DNA of 64,000 nt from Gautieria morchelliformis (taxonomy: Eukaryota > Basidiomycota > Agaricomycetes > Gomphales > Gomphaceae), in the NCBI GenBank assembly GCA_015179125.1, contig WHVA01000102.1:203223-267222 (forward strand). Reading direction: 5' to 3'. Below the pieces are notes generated by a model. It saw only the letters and a list, made by a program, of their open reading frames with translations, did no database searches and was not told where the DNA came from. Positions 1-11,775 of this stretch are shown here, piece after piece (position 1 is the first letter of the stretch; each line of letters starts with the position of its first letter). Both the position numbers and the translations under genes were made by a program.

Positions 1-1626
1 ATAATAGGATTTCTTGTCAATTGTGGAGTGTCTCGCTGGTCCCCAGACATCAGAATAAATTCTGTCACCGAATTTTGATGATCGGCTTCTGGGTTCCTGA
101 GGAAGTGATTTGCGTGCAATCTTCGCCTGAATGCACGCATCGCAAACAACCTTGTCACCTTTTGAGCTCAATTCAATGCCTAATATCATGCCACGGTTGA
201 GCAAATGCTGTAGGGACTTTTGTGAAATGTGCCCCATTTTTTGATGTATCTCCATGGCTGATGCGCATACATGCGCTTCGGCACTTGTGTGTTGTAAATC
301 AAATCGATATAAGCCATTCAGCTTCGGTGCTTGCATCAATATCCTGCCTTTACGATTGGATATTGTGCATTTCTGATCAGCTATTTGTGTGTTATAGCCT
401 GCATCATCGCACCGGCCGATCGAGATCAGGGTAACAGCCATTTTTGGCGCGTAGAACGTATCCTTCAATGTAATGTTCACAGTCTTATCTCCGACCTTGT
501 TAGATAGCACAAGTGAGCCTGAACCGAAGGCATCAAAAGTGCCTTTGTTGGCTGCACGAATTGTGCGCGGCTGTGAGAATGGACTGTAATCCCTCAATAA
601 ATTCTTGTGAGGGGTCATATGTGCGGTCGTTCCAGTGTCGAGGATAACAACAGTGTCCAGAGATAAACTACTCAAATTAGAGCAGTCAAAGTTAGCGAAA
701 GCGGCTGGACTGCCACTCTCATCCTCCTCAGAGGACACTTCTTCGGCAACATTCGCCTTGGCTTTGCCCTTCTTCTTTTTGGCTTTCGCTTTCTTCTTCT
801 GACGTGGCCCCTGGCCTTCTTTACCACCTCCTTTAGCCCAGCAACTCTCTATAGCATGTCCAGGCTTGTGGCAATTAGTGCATGCAGGCACCTTCGGGTC
901 TTTCCGGCCCTTCTGCCCTTTCGTAGATGAACCAATAAATGCCTGCTCTTCTTGTGAAATATTGAGGGTCTTTCTCCTGTCGTATTGAGCCTTTAGTACT
1001 CTGATAATATCATCAGGCACTAAGGGCATTCCACATTCTTCGAGCGACGTGGTAAGGGCATTCATAACTGCCTCATAGGAGGGTGGAAGTGATGCAAGGA
1101 TGATGTCGGTGAACTCTCCTTCAGAAATTCTGGCTCCCATCTCATTGAGACGAGCATAGAGGTCTTGGGCTTTGTCCAAGTGATCTCTCAAGTCTCCATC
1201 CTCAGGACACCTCATACTGCGAAGCTGTCTCTGTAGGTTGGTGAGGACCATCTTGGGCTTTTTGGTCATCTCATTGACCAATGCATCCCAGACTTCTTTT
1301 GCTGTATGTCTCTTCTGTAGCATCAGAGCTAGTGACTCTGACACTGAGACGATTATTTGGGTTTTGGCCTGTCCTTCTCTGGCAAGATACTTCTCCAGCT
1401 TCTCCTCAGCCTTCTCAATCTGAGTTTCCTCAGCTTCTGTGAGAATATGGCCTGGGGGCATGACTGGAGGATCAGGAGGTCGAATGGCTCTCCCTTCTAT
1501 ATGCCTGAGTAGATTTTTGGACTCAAAATAACTTGTGAGAGTAGCTCGCCACAGAGGCCAATTACTTCCATCTGTTGCAAGCTTCTCCACACCCAAAAGC
1601 TTCTGCGAAGTGTCTGCGGGGCCCAT
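1..1626 (-). CDS. Ty1/copia Gag-Pol polyprotein, 5' part (runs off window)
   Basis: Read on minus from the ATG at 1626-1624, the frame stays open for 542 codons to base 1, so the gene is cut by the window edge and not by a stop. In order: an N-terminal Gag domain with the copia-type NW-x2-W motif, a CCHC zinc knuckle at about residues 249-262 (CTNCHKPGHAIESC, all four ligands present), a Lys-rich linker, an acidic stretch, the aspartic protease motif DTGTT near residue 330, a GAG-pre-integrase H-H-C-C module near residues 461-490, and the start of the integrase core (DVWGP, first catalytic Asp, near residue 525). It is the same family as the plus-strand copy at 47853-50962, but without that copy's frameshifts and with its zinc knuckle intact. 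The start codon lies in the primer-binding site six bases from the LTR. The absence of any disabling change suggests a recent insertion. Confidence 0.9.
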   Translation of the reverse strand, partial: MGPADTSQKLLGVEKLATDGSNWPLWRATLTSYFESKNLLRHIEGRAIRPPDPPVMPPGHILTEAEETQIEKAEEKLEKYLAREGQAKTQIIVSVSESLALMLQKRHTAKEVWDALVNEMTKKPKMVLTNLQRQLRSMRCPEDGDLRDHLDKAQDLYARLNEMGARISEGEFTDIILASLPPSYEAVMNALTTSLEECGMPLVPDDIIRVLKAQYDRRKTLNISQEEQAFIGSSTKGQKGRKDPKVPACTNCHKPGHAIESCWAKGGGKEGQGPRQKKKAKAKKKKGKAKANVAEEVSSEEDESGSPAAFANFDCSNLSSLSLDTVVILDTGTTAHMTPHKNLLRDYSPFSQPRTIRAANKGTFDAFGSGSLVLSNKVGDKTVNITLKDTFYAPKMAVTLISIGRCDDAGYNTQIADQKCTISNRKGRILMQAPKLNGLYRFDLQHTSAEAHVCASAMEIHQKMGHISQKSLQHLLNRGMILGIELSSKGDKVVCDACIQAKIARKSLPQEPRSRSSKFGDRIYSDVWGPARHSTIDKKSYY

Positions 1627-1632
1627 AACCCT
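1618..1632 (-). promoter_or_regulatory. Primer-binding site of the copia element (half-tRNA-iMet type)
   Basis: Immediately inside the 5' LTR, the minus strand reads AGGGTTATGGGCCCC. This is near-complementary to the anticodon stem-loop of initiator tRNA-Met, not to the tRNA 3' end. Drosophila copia is known to be primed by a 5'-half initiator-Met tRNA with a very similar site. The ATG in the site is both the complement of the CAU anticodon and the apparent gag start codon. Confidence 0.75.
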
Positions 1633-2121
1633 TGTTAGCAACTAGGGGGCTATGGCAGGGAATGTTCGGTAGAGTTCTTAGAAAGCTAGAATCAAATACA
1701 CTCTCTCAGTGAATTTATTGTCACTGATGTATTAATACAATACCTAGAATCAAATACACTACATGATTTTCAGTCAACATGCTATGTAAATATGAAAGAT
1801 ACTACTCGCCTCTCTCAGTGAATTTATTGTCACTGAGAGAGGAGTGTAATCCTGTCTCAGAAGGCATATACTTGCACCAGGCCCTTTAGCGCCCAAGGGC
1901 TCGCGCGTCGAAGTCATTTCAAACTCCGCTGGGTGCAGCCGCCTGTGAAAATAGAAATAACAGAATGGAATGGAGAGATAGGGAGTGACTAGAAAATTTC
2001 GAAAATAAGCAGAGAAGTGGATGCATGGTACAAGAACAGTATGAGAAAATATTGAAACACCACACAATAAATTGAATATATTATGCTTGATTTTGGTGCA
2101 GGAGCATAAATGCACCCAACA
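1633..2121 (-). repeat. 5' LTR of the minus-strand copia element (C-LTR family)
   Basis: This 489-bp LTR starts TGTTGGGTGC and ends GTTGCTAACA on minus. It is directly followed by the primer-binding site and Gag-Pol, so it is the 5' LTR. It carries the paired CTCTCAGTGA / TCACTGAGAG hairpin found in all family members. The flank at 2122-2126 is AACCG; the matching duplication would lie beyond the window start. The insertion sits just downstream of the recognisable end of chromovirus A. Confidence 0.92.
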
Positions 2122-2344
2122 AACCGTTTTGCCTGTCTTTAAGTAGAGAATGAAAAGCCCCCACTCCCCTCACTTCGTGCAGACCCACCGGATAAAGTCA
2201 CACAAAAACCAAATCCGCCACCCCATCCATCCCGCATCCGCCCTTGGGAGAGACGCCTTCCGAAGCGCTATGTTGTTGCTGCCACCCCTGGCCCCAAGTC
2301 ACTAGTCGTTAAGGTGGAGATCCAGACAACAGATACGGCGGAAG
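2122..2344. other. Unassigned 0.2-kb spacer between copia LTR and ORF3 of element A
   Basis: No coding pattern or repeat shared with the rest of the window was seen. It occupies the place where the C-terminal part of ORF3 and the 3' LTR of chromovirus A would be expected from element B, but it does not resemble B here. Element A therefore appears 3'-truncated or rearranged at about 2345. Confidence 0.5.
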
Positions 2345-3949
2345 TCAAATCCGGCGTTGAACATAGTGTTCAATGCGTGCCACTTGTTTGTGGGTGACGC
2401 CGGTGTAGCAGGCCAGCCATCGTGTGATCTCGGCGAGCGGGATGTCAGAGCCAGCTTGGCCTCCCACGGGATATGGACCTGTGATGGATAATCGCAGGCT
2501 GGTGCTCTGTGGTGTCAGGCATTCCCTGGCATTGATGAAGCTCAACCATTGGTTGGTCGAGCCGAACCAGTCGAGGAGTCTTGACTTGAGAGGTGATGCG
2601 ACCCCTGTAACTCAGGGCACGAGGGCCTTCAACCACATCCAGACATCCATGTCATCTAGGTTGAAGGTTCCATCCCCATTGTTGCGGATGGCAGACGGGA
2701 TTCCTTTGGGGTTGTGTATCCAACCCTTCAGGATGGCAGCGATGTCATGCGTGGTACCGCTCGCTATCATGAGACAATCCCATTTGGGATTGCGACCGCG
2801 CTGCTCGTGCTCGATGTGCTTGAACACGCTGATCATTTCGCATGTGCGCAGGAACTGTGGTGTGTCTGTTGCGCGCGCTAGGAACTCGACAAAGCATGGG
2901 TCATTGAGCGGGCAGACGTCATACCATTGAGTATGACACTGCTGTACCTTTCCTACTGGTCGTGGTAGGAAGCCCATCTCGGAGATCGGTGGGTCTCTGA
3001 GTGGTATGATCACTCCCTTCCCCAGGTAAGGAGGGTGAACTGTCTCCACCAGTGGCAGCAGGACCATGTGAGGCCCAATGTACTGGGCCTCGACCAGTGC
3101 TACCTGCCATTGTAGGGCAGGGTCATTGATTGTGTGCGACAGTGGTGCCGCCAGGTATGTGCTGATCGCGCTTTCCTTCACAATGGCTAGACCATTGACA
3201 GTGTTGGGGGTGCCGCGCAATTTCTTGCACTTCTTTTTTGGCTTCTCAGCTATACACTGAGCCCTGTCCATATTGTATGTCTTCCAGACGGAGGAGTCAG
3301 ACTCCCATCCATCCAGGATGTCATACATCACATCGGACAGCACGCTCCGCCCCTCAGTTGACGTTGGGGTGGGCACCAATATTCGGGAGGCCAGTCCCAA
3401 GGCTGCGCACGCTGGCAAGGGTGCCGTCACGTGAGCTGATGAGGGCCCGGGCACTGGGTCTGTGGCCGGGTCATGGTGCGGCCTTTTTGAGGCAGCGTGT
3501 GTGAGCTGGAGCGCATTCAGCTGCTCCTCAAGCACTTTTACTTTGGTGTGCTTGACTTCGAGTGCATCATCATGGTCTTCAACTGCGTGTTCCAAGTCCT
3601 TGACCTCCTTTTTGAGGTCATGGATTTCCCGCAGGGGCTCCACTTGTGCGTCACGTGTGATGCCCCTTGGGAGCCATCCCCAGGCCGCGTTAACGGTGTC
3701 ACCGATGTCCTCGTCCCACAGCTTCACCTTGCGGGTGCCTGTCACGGCCCATAAGTGCGTGGCTTACGCTGCGCAGGTGTCGCAGTCGTCCAGGTGGACG
3801 ATTGCCAGGGCATCTTCCCATCCTACGATCATCCAGTTTTCTTGGTCTACTGGAGCTCATAGGATGTCAGCGGCCCCTTGTCTCGGGGCCATTGAGTGTG
3901 TCGCAGACATTGACGGATCAACGTCAATCACATCTTTGGGGGGCATCAT
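2345..3949 (-). pseudogene. ORF3 of chromovirus A, degenerate copy
   Basis: This is the homologue of the long open ORF at 58596-61080 (element B); aligned stretches look roughly three-quarters identical. The frame starts at the ATG-ATG at 3949-3944, 120 nt after the chromodomain stop, the same gap as in element B. Three in-frame stops break it: two in the first 70 codons and one at 2612 within VP*VTGVASP. Frame and sequence remain recognisable through these stops to 2345, where similarity to B ends. The part corresponding to residues 70-450 of B is open. A heptad-like coiled coil follows the GWLPRG motif, and the WESDSSVWKTY and VWMWLKAL motifs are retained. No signal peptide or membrane helix is visible. 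The function is unknown. Confidence 0.8.
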
Positions 3950-4069
3950 CTTTGTGGGGCGATGATGATGGTTTGCTTCCAAGACGTGATGTGCCTCGGA
4001 AAGATCTGAGGTGAAAATTTAACCACGCCGAGGCCAACGCGTCACGTGGTGTGCATGTGACAGACACGT

Positions 4070-5632
4070 CTAGCGGCGCCTGGGGAGGTCACGTGGCTTT
4101 CCCACCCCCTGGAGCTCTCGATAGCTGTCTAGAGCACCAAGATCCTTGCATGATGACATGGGCTCCCATGTCACATCGCCTAGGGTCCAGCGGACCTGGA
4201 ACTCCAGGTCCGTTGAGTTTATCCATCGATGTGTGCTAATCTCATTGATGAGCCACTCCTTGTCATGATTCGCTCCAAAATGATGAAATGACTTGGCAAT
4301 CCATCGTTGTTAGCCTCATATCATCATATGAGGCTTGAATGGAAGACCGGTGATATGTGACGGCTTCTCAGCTTGTCGGGAAGCTCAAGGGTCATCATCG
4401 ATACGTCGTTGTGCACCTCGACAACGCTGTATGGTCCGTTGTACCAGGGGTCAAGTTTTCGGGCTCTTCCTTTCGGTAGAGTCAGGTTTTGGGTCAAGAG
4501 GTAGACGCGGTCGTTGGCCGCGTACCTGTCACTCGCCATACACTTCTTGTTTGCATGAACATTTGCGTCATTTGATGCTCAATGATTGCAGGTGTGCAGC
4601 CATCAGGTTCCATCTGGCCTGATGTCTGAATCAGGCTACCCCCTTAAACGGGGTGTCCGTGGCTATGGGGAGATCTATCCACAGCATATAGCCATGGTTC
4701 AGCTCAAGGGGCGCAAACCCTGTGGTTGTGCTGACATTGCTGTTGAGGGCGACCTCAACCATTGGGCATTTCAATGCACAATCCTTCTGATCGTCCCTGA
4801 CCACCGCATGCAATATCTGTCCGATTGAGTGGTTTGCGCGCTCAGCTGCTCCATCCATTTGGGGATGGAAGGCAGTCGACATGAGGAGCTTAGTCTCCAT
4901 GAGTCGCTGTAGTTAACATCAGAAGATCTACGTGAACTTCGAGTCTCTATCTGAGACGATGGAGTCTGGGACTCAATGGAGCCGAACAATTTCTTTTAGA
5001 AACAGCCAGGCTACTCCCTTGGCTGACATGCTCGTCGTGGTTGGGACGAGGTGGACATGCGACGTTAGTCGGTCTATGACTACCATCAGGTAGTCAGAGT
5101 CAGTAGATTTGGGCAGGGGCCCCATGAAGTTGTTGCCAATCGACTCCCCCAGCCTATCCGGAATGGGTAGGCTGTGTAGTAAGCCTTTGGGCCGTTGTGG
5201 CCCAGTTTTCGTCATCTGGCACTTCACACACGATGTGCAGAATGACTCGATGTCTGGGCTCATGCCCGGCCACCAATATGAGCTTCGAACTACGTTTGAT
5301 GTCTTCAGATGGCCGTAGTGACCAACTATCTGGTGTGCTCGATCAACGATTATTTTGATCAGCCTCCTTCCCCCCTGAAGAACAGATCAGGGGATGGCAA
5401 TGATGTCTCTCTTGAGCTGATTCTTAGTCCAGATCAGCCCATCCCGGATTCTGAATCTCGTGTGCGCATCTGGGTGCTCCATGATTTTTGAGAACATGGT
5501 GTCCCTATGGTACGTGTCTCGTAAGACCTTGGACAGGTCTACGCCTTGCTCAATGCTCCGGTGCAGCGGTGCGCCATCATTACCTGCGGCGATGACTCGG
5601 GCATCATCGTCGTCGTCATCGCGTGATGTGGC
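4070..5632 (-). pseudogene. Chromovirus A integrase with C-terminal chromodomain
   Basis: This is the 3' half of the pol gene on minus. Visible parts are the zinc-binding region (SYWWPGM and CTSCVKCQMTK), the catalytic core with Asp in NNFMGPLPKS, Asp in IVSDRD and Glu in DGAAERAN, a GPY-type module (WYNGPYSVVEVH), and a chromodomain near 4250-4072 with EWLINEI, FQVRWTLGDVTWEP and a TAG stop at 4072-4070. Several stops and frameshifts break it, for example after IAIP, after LFLKEIVRLH and in the linker before the GPY module. Its 5' end was separated from RNase H by the solo LTR at 5633-6120. The TWEP chromodomain places the element in the chromovirus clade. Confidence 0.85.
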
Positions 5633-6120
5633 TGTTAGCAACTAGGGGCTATGGCAGGGAAGCTTCAGTAGAGTTCTTAGAAAGCTAGAATCAAATACAC
5701 TCTCTCAGTGAATTTATTCTCACTGATATATTAATACAGTCCCTAGAATCAAATATACTACATGATTTTCAGTCAACATGCTATGTAAATATGAAAGATA
5801 CTACTCGCCTCTCTCAGTGAATTTATTGTCACTGAGAGAGGAGCACTATCCTGTCTCAGAAGGCATATACGTGCACCCGGCCCTTTAGCGCCCATGGGCT
5901 CGCGCGTCGAAGTCATTTCAAACTCCGCTGGGTGCAGCCGCCTGTGAAAATAGAGATAACAAAGTGAAATGGAGAGGTAAGGAGTGACTGGAAAATTTCG
6001 AAAATAATCAGAGAAATAGATGCATGGTACTAGAACAATATGAGAAAAGATTGAAACACCATACAATAAATCGAACATATTATGCTTGATTTTGGTGCAG
6101 GAGCATAAATGCACCCAACA
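5633..6120 (-). repeat. Solo copia-type LTR inside chromovirus A pol
   Basis: This 488-bp C-LTR on minus has intact TGTTGG and CTAACA termini. It is flanked by the perfect 5-bp duplication GTGGC (5628-5632 and 6121-6125). It lies between RNase H and integrase of element A, so it is younger than A. No internal copia sequence remains, as expected after LTR-LTR recombination. Confidence 0.95.
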
Positions 6121-7690
6121 GTGGCGCCATTTGTGGGCTTTTGTGAGCCCTCGTTTAGTGCGGCAGATTCCCTTATCCATGCCTCTGTCATCCCTGCGAG
6201 GCGGTTAGACCGTCTTGTTGCTGCTGTTCGCAGCTTGATATACTGGTCGGTGGGCAGTAACTCACCTTCTAGGTCTAATCGTGCATCAGCGTTTACAAAG
6301 ACGTGGTCCGGGTGATTGTCATCACTGTGTTGCTCTCGCAGTAGCACGACAGCAGTCTGCTACCTTGTTCTCTACACCGTCAACATGTACGGTGTTGAAG
6401 TTGAAACGGGATAGAAACTCCCACCACCTGACCTAGTGGTCAGATAGGCTCTTTTGGGTCTCCAAGTATTCGAGCCCTTTGTGGTCTGTGACGAGGGTGA
6501 ACATTGGTCCCAGTAGTTTATCCTCCCATTTAATGAGAGCCTCGAGCACCGCGATTGTCTCGTGCTCGTGAGTCCGGTCACTGAACTTCTTTGACAAGGA
6601 GCCGGCTGGCCACCAGGTTTTCCAGTCGGGGCCTTGGCCACAGACCACACCGACACTGGCTTTTTACCTGTCGGTGATTGCCCAGATTGGCTCTGGGCAC
6701 CGTGCGCCGTCCCGATCGCGCAGCCAAACCCCAACCTTTCGCAACCCCCGACGCAGGATTGGGGCCTTACAGGCCAATGCTTTAATGCTTTGCCACCATT
6801 TATCCAGCAGCGGAGTCCATTCTAATGGATGGTTGTTACACACACAGCCTGATAATGGTGTCGTTTATGCGCTAACATCTGGCATGTAGTGTGCCAGATA
6901 TTGTACTAGCCCAAGGAAATGCTGGACGTCGTTAAATGTCCGTGGCCTTCACCACTCGCGAATACGTTGCATCTTGTCCTCATTGGCATGTACCCTTGGC
7001 CATCGATGATGTGGCCGAGGCACTCCATTTGGATGGAATAGAGGTCAACCTTTTTCTTGCTCAGAAAAATGTGGTTCTTCCTCAGTCTGTCAAAGACAAT
7101 ATAGAGGTGTTCCTTGTGCTCTTGTATTGAGAGCGAGAAAATGAATATGTCGTCCATGTAGACATGGATGAAGTGACCTATGCAGTCATGGAAGATGGCT
7201 GTCATCACCCGTTGGAATGTCGATTGGGCATTACAGTCTCCCATCTGTATCACTTGGCTCCTGAAGCTACCAAGGATTGTGGCAAAGGCAGTCTTTGCTA
7301 CGTGATCTGGATGAATCCGGATCTCCTCATATGCTTTGGACATATCGAGTTTTGTGTGATATCGACAGCGAGCCATGTCGCTATGGATCATATCCTGATC
7401 TGGGAAGGGCGTAACGTCCTTCACAGTGTCCTCGTTCTGCTGGTGCAGATTGAAAACGGTCCATGGTGTACCATTCTTCTTCGGCACACACAGCATGGGT
7501 ACGGCCTGCTGTGCAACTGCCGGGATCCACCACTTTGCAGTGGTGTAGCATTCTATCTTCGCCGACAGTTCCTCTCAGAAATGTTTAGGGCACTTCGGTA
7601 GTCGATACCGCATGTGTTTGTTGGGATCGATGAGATTGATCTCGTGGTTGATCTCCCACAGGGGCGGGAGCTCTAATGGAATCCCACTGA
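6121..7690 (-). pseudogene. Chromovirus A reverse transcriptase and RNase H
   Basis: On minus, RT spans about 7690-6906. The finger region (VPKKNGTPWTVFN), LDMSKAYEEIRI and the intact catalytic box YMDD (7149-7160, within HVYMDDIFIFS) are visible. RNase H follows at about 6734-6372 with SKKFSDRTHEHE, LVTDHKGLEY and WWEFLSRFNF, and then a tether containing TRRSNRLAG that runs into the solo LTR. Frameshifts and stops occur before MLCVPKK, after the RT thumb and at the WW motif, so no complete product can be made. The gene order gag, protease, RT, RNase H, integrase is that of Metaviridae. Confidence 0.88.
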
Positions 7691-7890
7691 CTAGGTCAGT
7701 GATCCTTTCCATCCATTCCTCGTGGAGGTTAGGGATGTCATCATCCGTGAGTATGATGGGGTGGTTGGGTTAGAAGCCATTAGGCGCTGTGTGCATCTAT
7801 TAGGTCCCACGGCGCACGGGACCACTTTTCTTTTTCCCATCGCTTTCACTGTCAGGTGAGAGCGCCTCTCCCTACGATTGTAGGGTGAGC

Positions 7891-8500
7891 TCAAGGATGA
7901 GTCCTTATGCGACTCATCCTTCTGGCTTCAATGAGCCAGTTTTGGCTTCGGCGCCGGGGTGACCCTATGCACCCTTGGCCCCTTGCCCTCGTTCGTCGAC
8001 TCATTATCATCGAACGAGACTTGCCCATGGGGATTATTCCGTTCCCCTTACGGATCGTCCCTGGGCTGGAGAAGTCCAGGGTGATTCCAAATCTCCTTAG
8101 GAACGGTGTCCCTAAGATCACGTCATAATATTCAATGTTCGCTACGTCAAAATATTCGTCGTATGTTTCATGACCGAATTTAATGGTCGTGTTTGTTCCA
8201 TAATTGATCGTGGAACAGCTGCCTATGCAGGCTAGCTGCAGCATGATTAAAAATAAATAAATAAAAAATAAATAAAAAATTGATTGGCTGCTCCAGGGCG
8301 AATGTTTTCATCCCTGTAGCTCGTGTGAATTGTGCAGGCTAGTTGCAGCGCGATTGGTTGCTCCAGGGAGAATGTCTTCATCCCTGTAGCTCGCGTGAAT
8401 TCGGGGGACAGCAGTACCCCTTCGCTGCCGCTATCCAGCAGGCAGTGGGCTTTTACGCCATTTATTTCCAGTACCCCAAGAGGGTACGGTTCTCACTGTG
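7891..8500 (-). pseudogene. Chromovirus A aspartic protease
   Basis: The retroviral-type protease motif LLDSGSEG is on minus with catalytic Asp at about 8435-8433, followed by LACIGSCSTINYG and the flap/strand region EYYDVILGTPFLRRFGITLDF. A local duplication with an A-rich tract (8222-8400) interrupts it between these blocks, so the domain is not continuous. It would process the Gag-Pol precursor. The position between the Gag zinc knuckle and RT is normal for the superfamily. Confidence 0.75.
8222..8400. repeat. Tandem duplication with A-rich tract in the protease region
   Basis: A block of about 70 bp (CAGGCTAG-TGCAGC through GGTTGCTCCAGGG to CTCGCGTGAATT) occurs twice. The copies are separated by a low-complexity run of AAAT/AAAAT units at about 8244-8281. 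In other genes this sequence is the stretch between the DSG motif and LQLACIGS, so the duplication breaks the protease frame. Confidence 0.7.
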
Positions 8501-11500
8501 CGGGCACGTTGGCCGCGTCCTATTCTTGCTTTGGTTGTGTTACACCAGTTCGGCCGCATTGTCTGGCGTAACCGACGTGCATGCCACCATGACTTTCGTG
8601 GTGGCGTCGTCTTCCAGCGCAATTCTGATCGCGCTGGACCTGTAAGTGGTGTCTTCCACCTCTTTGTCTCATTCATAGTACTGGGACGGCTCCGGATCCC
8701 ACTCTTCAGCAGGCGCGTCTCCGTTGTCCGGAGATTCATTGGGTTGGGGATCACCCTCCCCCTCTTCATCAATCTGTTTAAGGGAATTTTGACCGAGATT
8801 CGGATCCGGATCCTTGGTCTCATCATCATGCCTCGCAGCCGCTGTCCTTATACCGGACCTAAGCCGGGGGCACCCCGCCTTCTTGTGGCCAGGTTGGCCG
8901 CATTCAAAGCACATAGCGCTGCTTTGGCTGCCGCTGGGCCAATCATTAGGTCAGCCCAACACTTTCATTGGTGAGGCAGGTCGCGGGGACAACCCTGATG
9001 CTTGAGGCTGTTTAGCTTCAGGCGGGCATCCAGCTTGCGCTCGGTGTGGGGGAAGCAGTCGCTGTGACGCTCCACTACTCGAGAACAGGCTAGGTCTGGT
9101 CAGGTCCGTCTGTGTCACCGGCTTGCTCCCTGTAAGCCAGGCAGTGCTTGCTGTTGCCACTGCCTCCTCTATCATTTGGGCCATTTCGAAGAGCTGCTCT
9201 CGGCGTTGTAGCGCTTTTTGAGGACCTCATTGCGCAGCATCTCACGCAGGGCCGATACAAACCATCTCCGGAACGTGTAGTTGTCTGGAGGCTGTATCAT
9301 ACGCTCTGCGTATTTCATGAGCTTGTTCAGCATCTCCTGAACAGTCTTCATGCCCTGCATGACCGCGTCGAATTTATTCGATGCATGGTGATATGTCAGT
9401 GTGTGCAGGAACATCTTTTGAAGGCCCTGCATCACTGTTTCCAGGGTCCAACTGCGGACCAGCAATCGAAGTGTTCTACATTTCGGAGGAACCATTCCTG
9501 GGCTTTGCCGGTCAGGTGAGTGCCCACGTAGCCGACCTGCATGTCTACGCTGGTTGGCCCTAGGAGGCAGTTCACTTTCAGCCATCGTAAGATGGCTACG
9601 ATGAAGATTTCAAACTCTTCAAGGTCAGATCCCCTGGTGTATGGCTTGGGGTGAGCTAGCTTCACACCGGCCTTTGCGAGCACAGACTTCTCCGGGTCTG
9701 TGTCGGCAGCGTCTGCTAACACCACGCGGATCATCCGTGTGATCCCGTCATACGGCTCCAGCGGTATGACATCAGCCTGATCCGGTATGCCCTGGCCCTC
9801 TGTTGGGGCCATGGATCGTTCGCGTGGCTGTGATGCCACATGGGGATGGCTGTTGTATGCCCTGACGGGCCCCGGGCCCAGGTCGGGCTTGGGATCAGGA
9901 GCATTTTGTGCTCTCGGGTCTGGGGGCATTTTGTGCCTGGTGTCCCCCATCAGTCCCACGTTGCGGATCCGCAGCCTGCTGCGCGCGCTTGTCGTGTGTC
10001 CTGCATGGCTCGCGTGAGCTGTTCGTTGGGCTGCTGAGTGGCGTGGCTTTGGGCCACCACTTCCTCGCCATTCTTCCCTTCCTCGCCGTTCTTCACCAAC
10101 AGCTCAAGAGCCCACGTATGGCGGCATGCAGCTGCGGCCTCTTATCACTGCCAGTGCGTGACTTCGAGCTCTAGGCTCTCTGTCGTCACTTCACAGTCAG
10201 GCTCTGAGGTGACCTGCTCTCTGACAATCTGTTGGATCATCTTGCGGCTGTCCGTGGGGGCAGCCAGTTTCTCTTGGGGTTCATTTCTGAACTGCACGTC
10301 CTGTTCGACTGGGACGGCTGGCGGCAGCATTCGCTGCCTGTCCAGTTCCTTTCATCGCTGATCTTCCACGTCATGGCCACGTTCATTAGCTGCGGACTGT
10401 CGCAAGCTTTGACACCATGCTTTGCATTCCCCGCGTGAGTGGAGGGCCATCTGGACCTCCTCCAGCGTGGCTGCGTCTTGCAGCCTGATCTCCTCGGCTT
10501 GGTGGAGTTCCTTGCCAATCTCCCTGATGGCAGCGGCAATGTTGTCAAGCTGCGATGCTAGTTGATCGTGCTTGTGGCCCATGAGGGTGCTCTGGTGCGC
10601 ATCCTGCACCTGCTTGTTCATTGCCTCCACCGTCTCGTTGTCAATGGCATGAGTCCTCGAGCTCTTGCAACTTGAGCTCAAGTATTCCGAGCCCTGACCG
10701 TCTTCAGGGGCTCGTCTTCTTTGTCTTTTTCCTCCTTCGGGAATGATTGTCGTTGCTCAACTTCATGAGCGGCGGTTCGCGTCATGGCTTTGTTCCTGTC
10801 TCGATATTGATGCTCTGCCATCTGACGATGGCGAGACTTCTCTGCCTTTTCCCTTGTCCCTGGGAAGAGGGGATTGGAGGGGTGGCGCCAGCTTGTCGCC
10901 CGGCAACATCTCATCCTCAACCACACTCTGTGAGACATGGTCAGGGTTTTCCTCATCCTCTATTGGGGGGACTGTCAGGATTGTATTTTAGGCGTTAATA
11001 TCATGTATTAGTGAACACAGTGAATGCCCGAATAACTTGTGCAAATAAGTATGCCATTCGGCGAAATGGGTGAACCAATAAATGTTCGGAAGATAAGAGG
11101 GCTACCCAAATGGAGCTCGCCTGATCTACAGTCATAGCCAAATAGCCTGTGGCACTTGACGATGTAATGTGCAAGGTGTCACGGAAAGGTTGTCCAAGTA
11201 GGGACAATCATTTGGCCGGTGAAGGCACTCCTTCAGAGCCCTTCACCGACAGCACAGAAAATAATCCAAAGGCTAAGGTAATGAAGATGAAGTATGAGAA
11301 CTCACCAGTGATGCCTAAGTCTTCTTCTGGTCGAAGATAGGAATCTACAGGAGAAGGCTCAAGACGATGGTCACAGCGAGGTCAAGTTTGCACAAGATGG
11401 ATGATAATTGAACGGGGAATATACATGTGAATGTAGACTACTTGTATCTAATGGTCATATGATGCTAGCGAATAGGAAAGAGGCTGTCTGGAGTCAGGGT

Positions 11501-11775
11501 TGCATAGGGGTGTGCCGTCAGGATACATAATAGATGAAATAGACATACAATAGAGTGAAAAGGGGGGTGTGAACATGAAATGATGGAGAGGAAAGAGGGT
11601 GAAGGCCCCTATGTACGAAAGCACGCCTTGGAACCTGCATATACACCACCCTGCATGGACTCTTCATCTGCTGGGTTGATCCCACACGACCTACAGGTAG
11701 GACATTCCGCAAATGTATCCCAGCCATATCAACACCTAAAGGGGATGGATCGGGAAGATGATGGGGCCAGTGATG

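Noticed and set aside
3462-3965. Plus-strand ORF of 167 codons
   Set aside because: It is antisense to ORF3 of chromovirus A, whose homologue in element B is open and conserved.
9148-9519. Plus-strand ORF of 123 codons
   Set aside because: Shadow of the minus-strand Gag capsid region.
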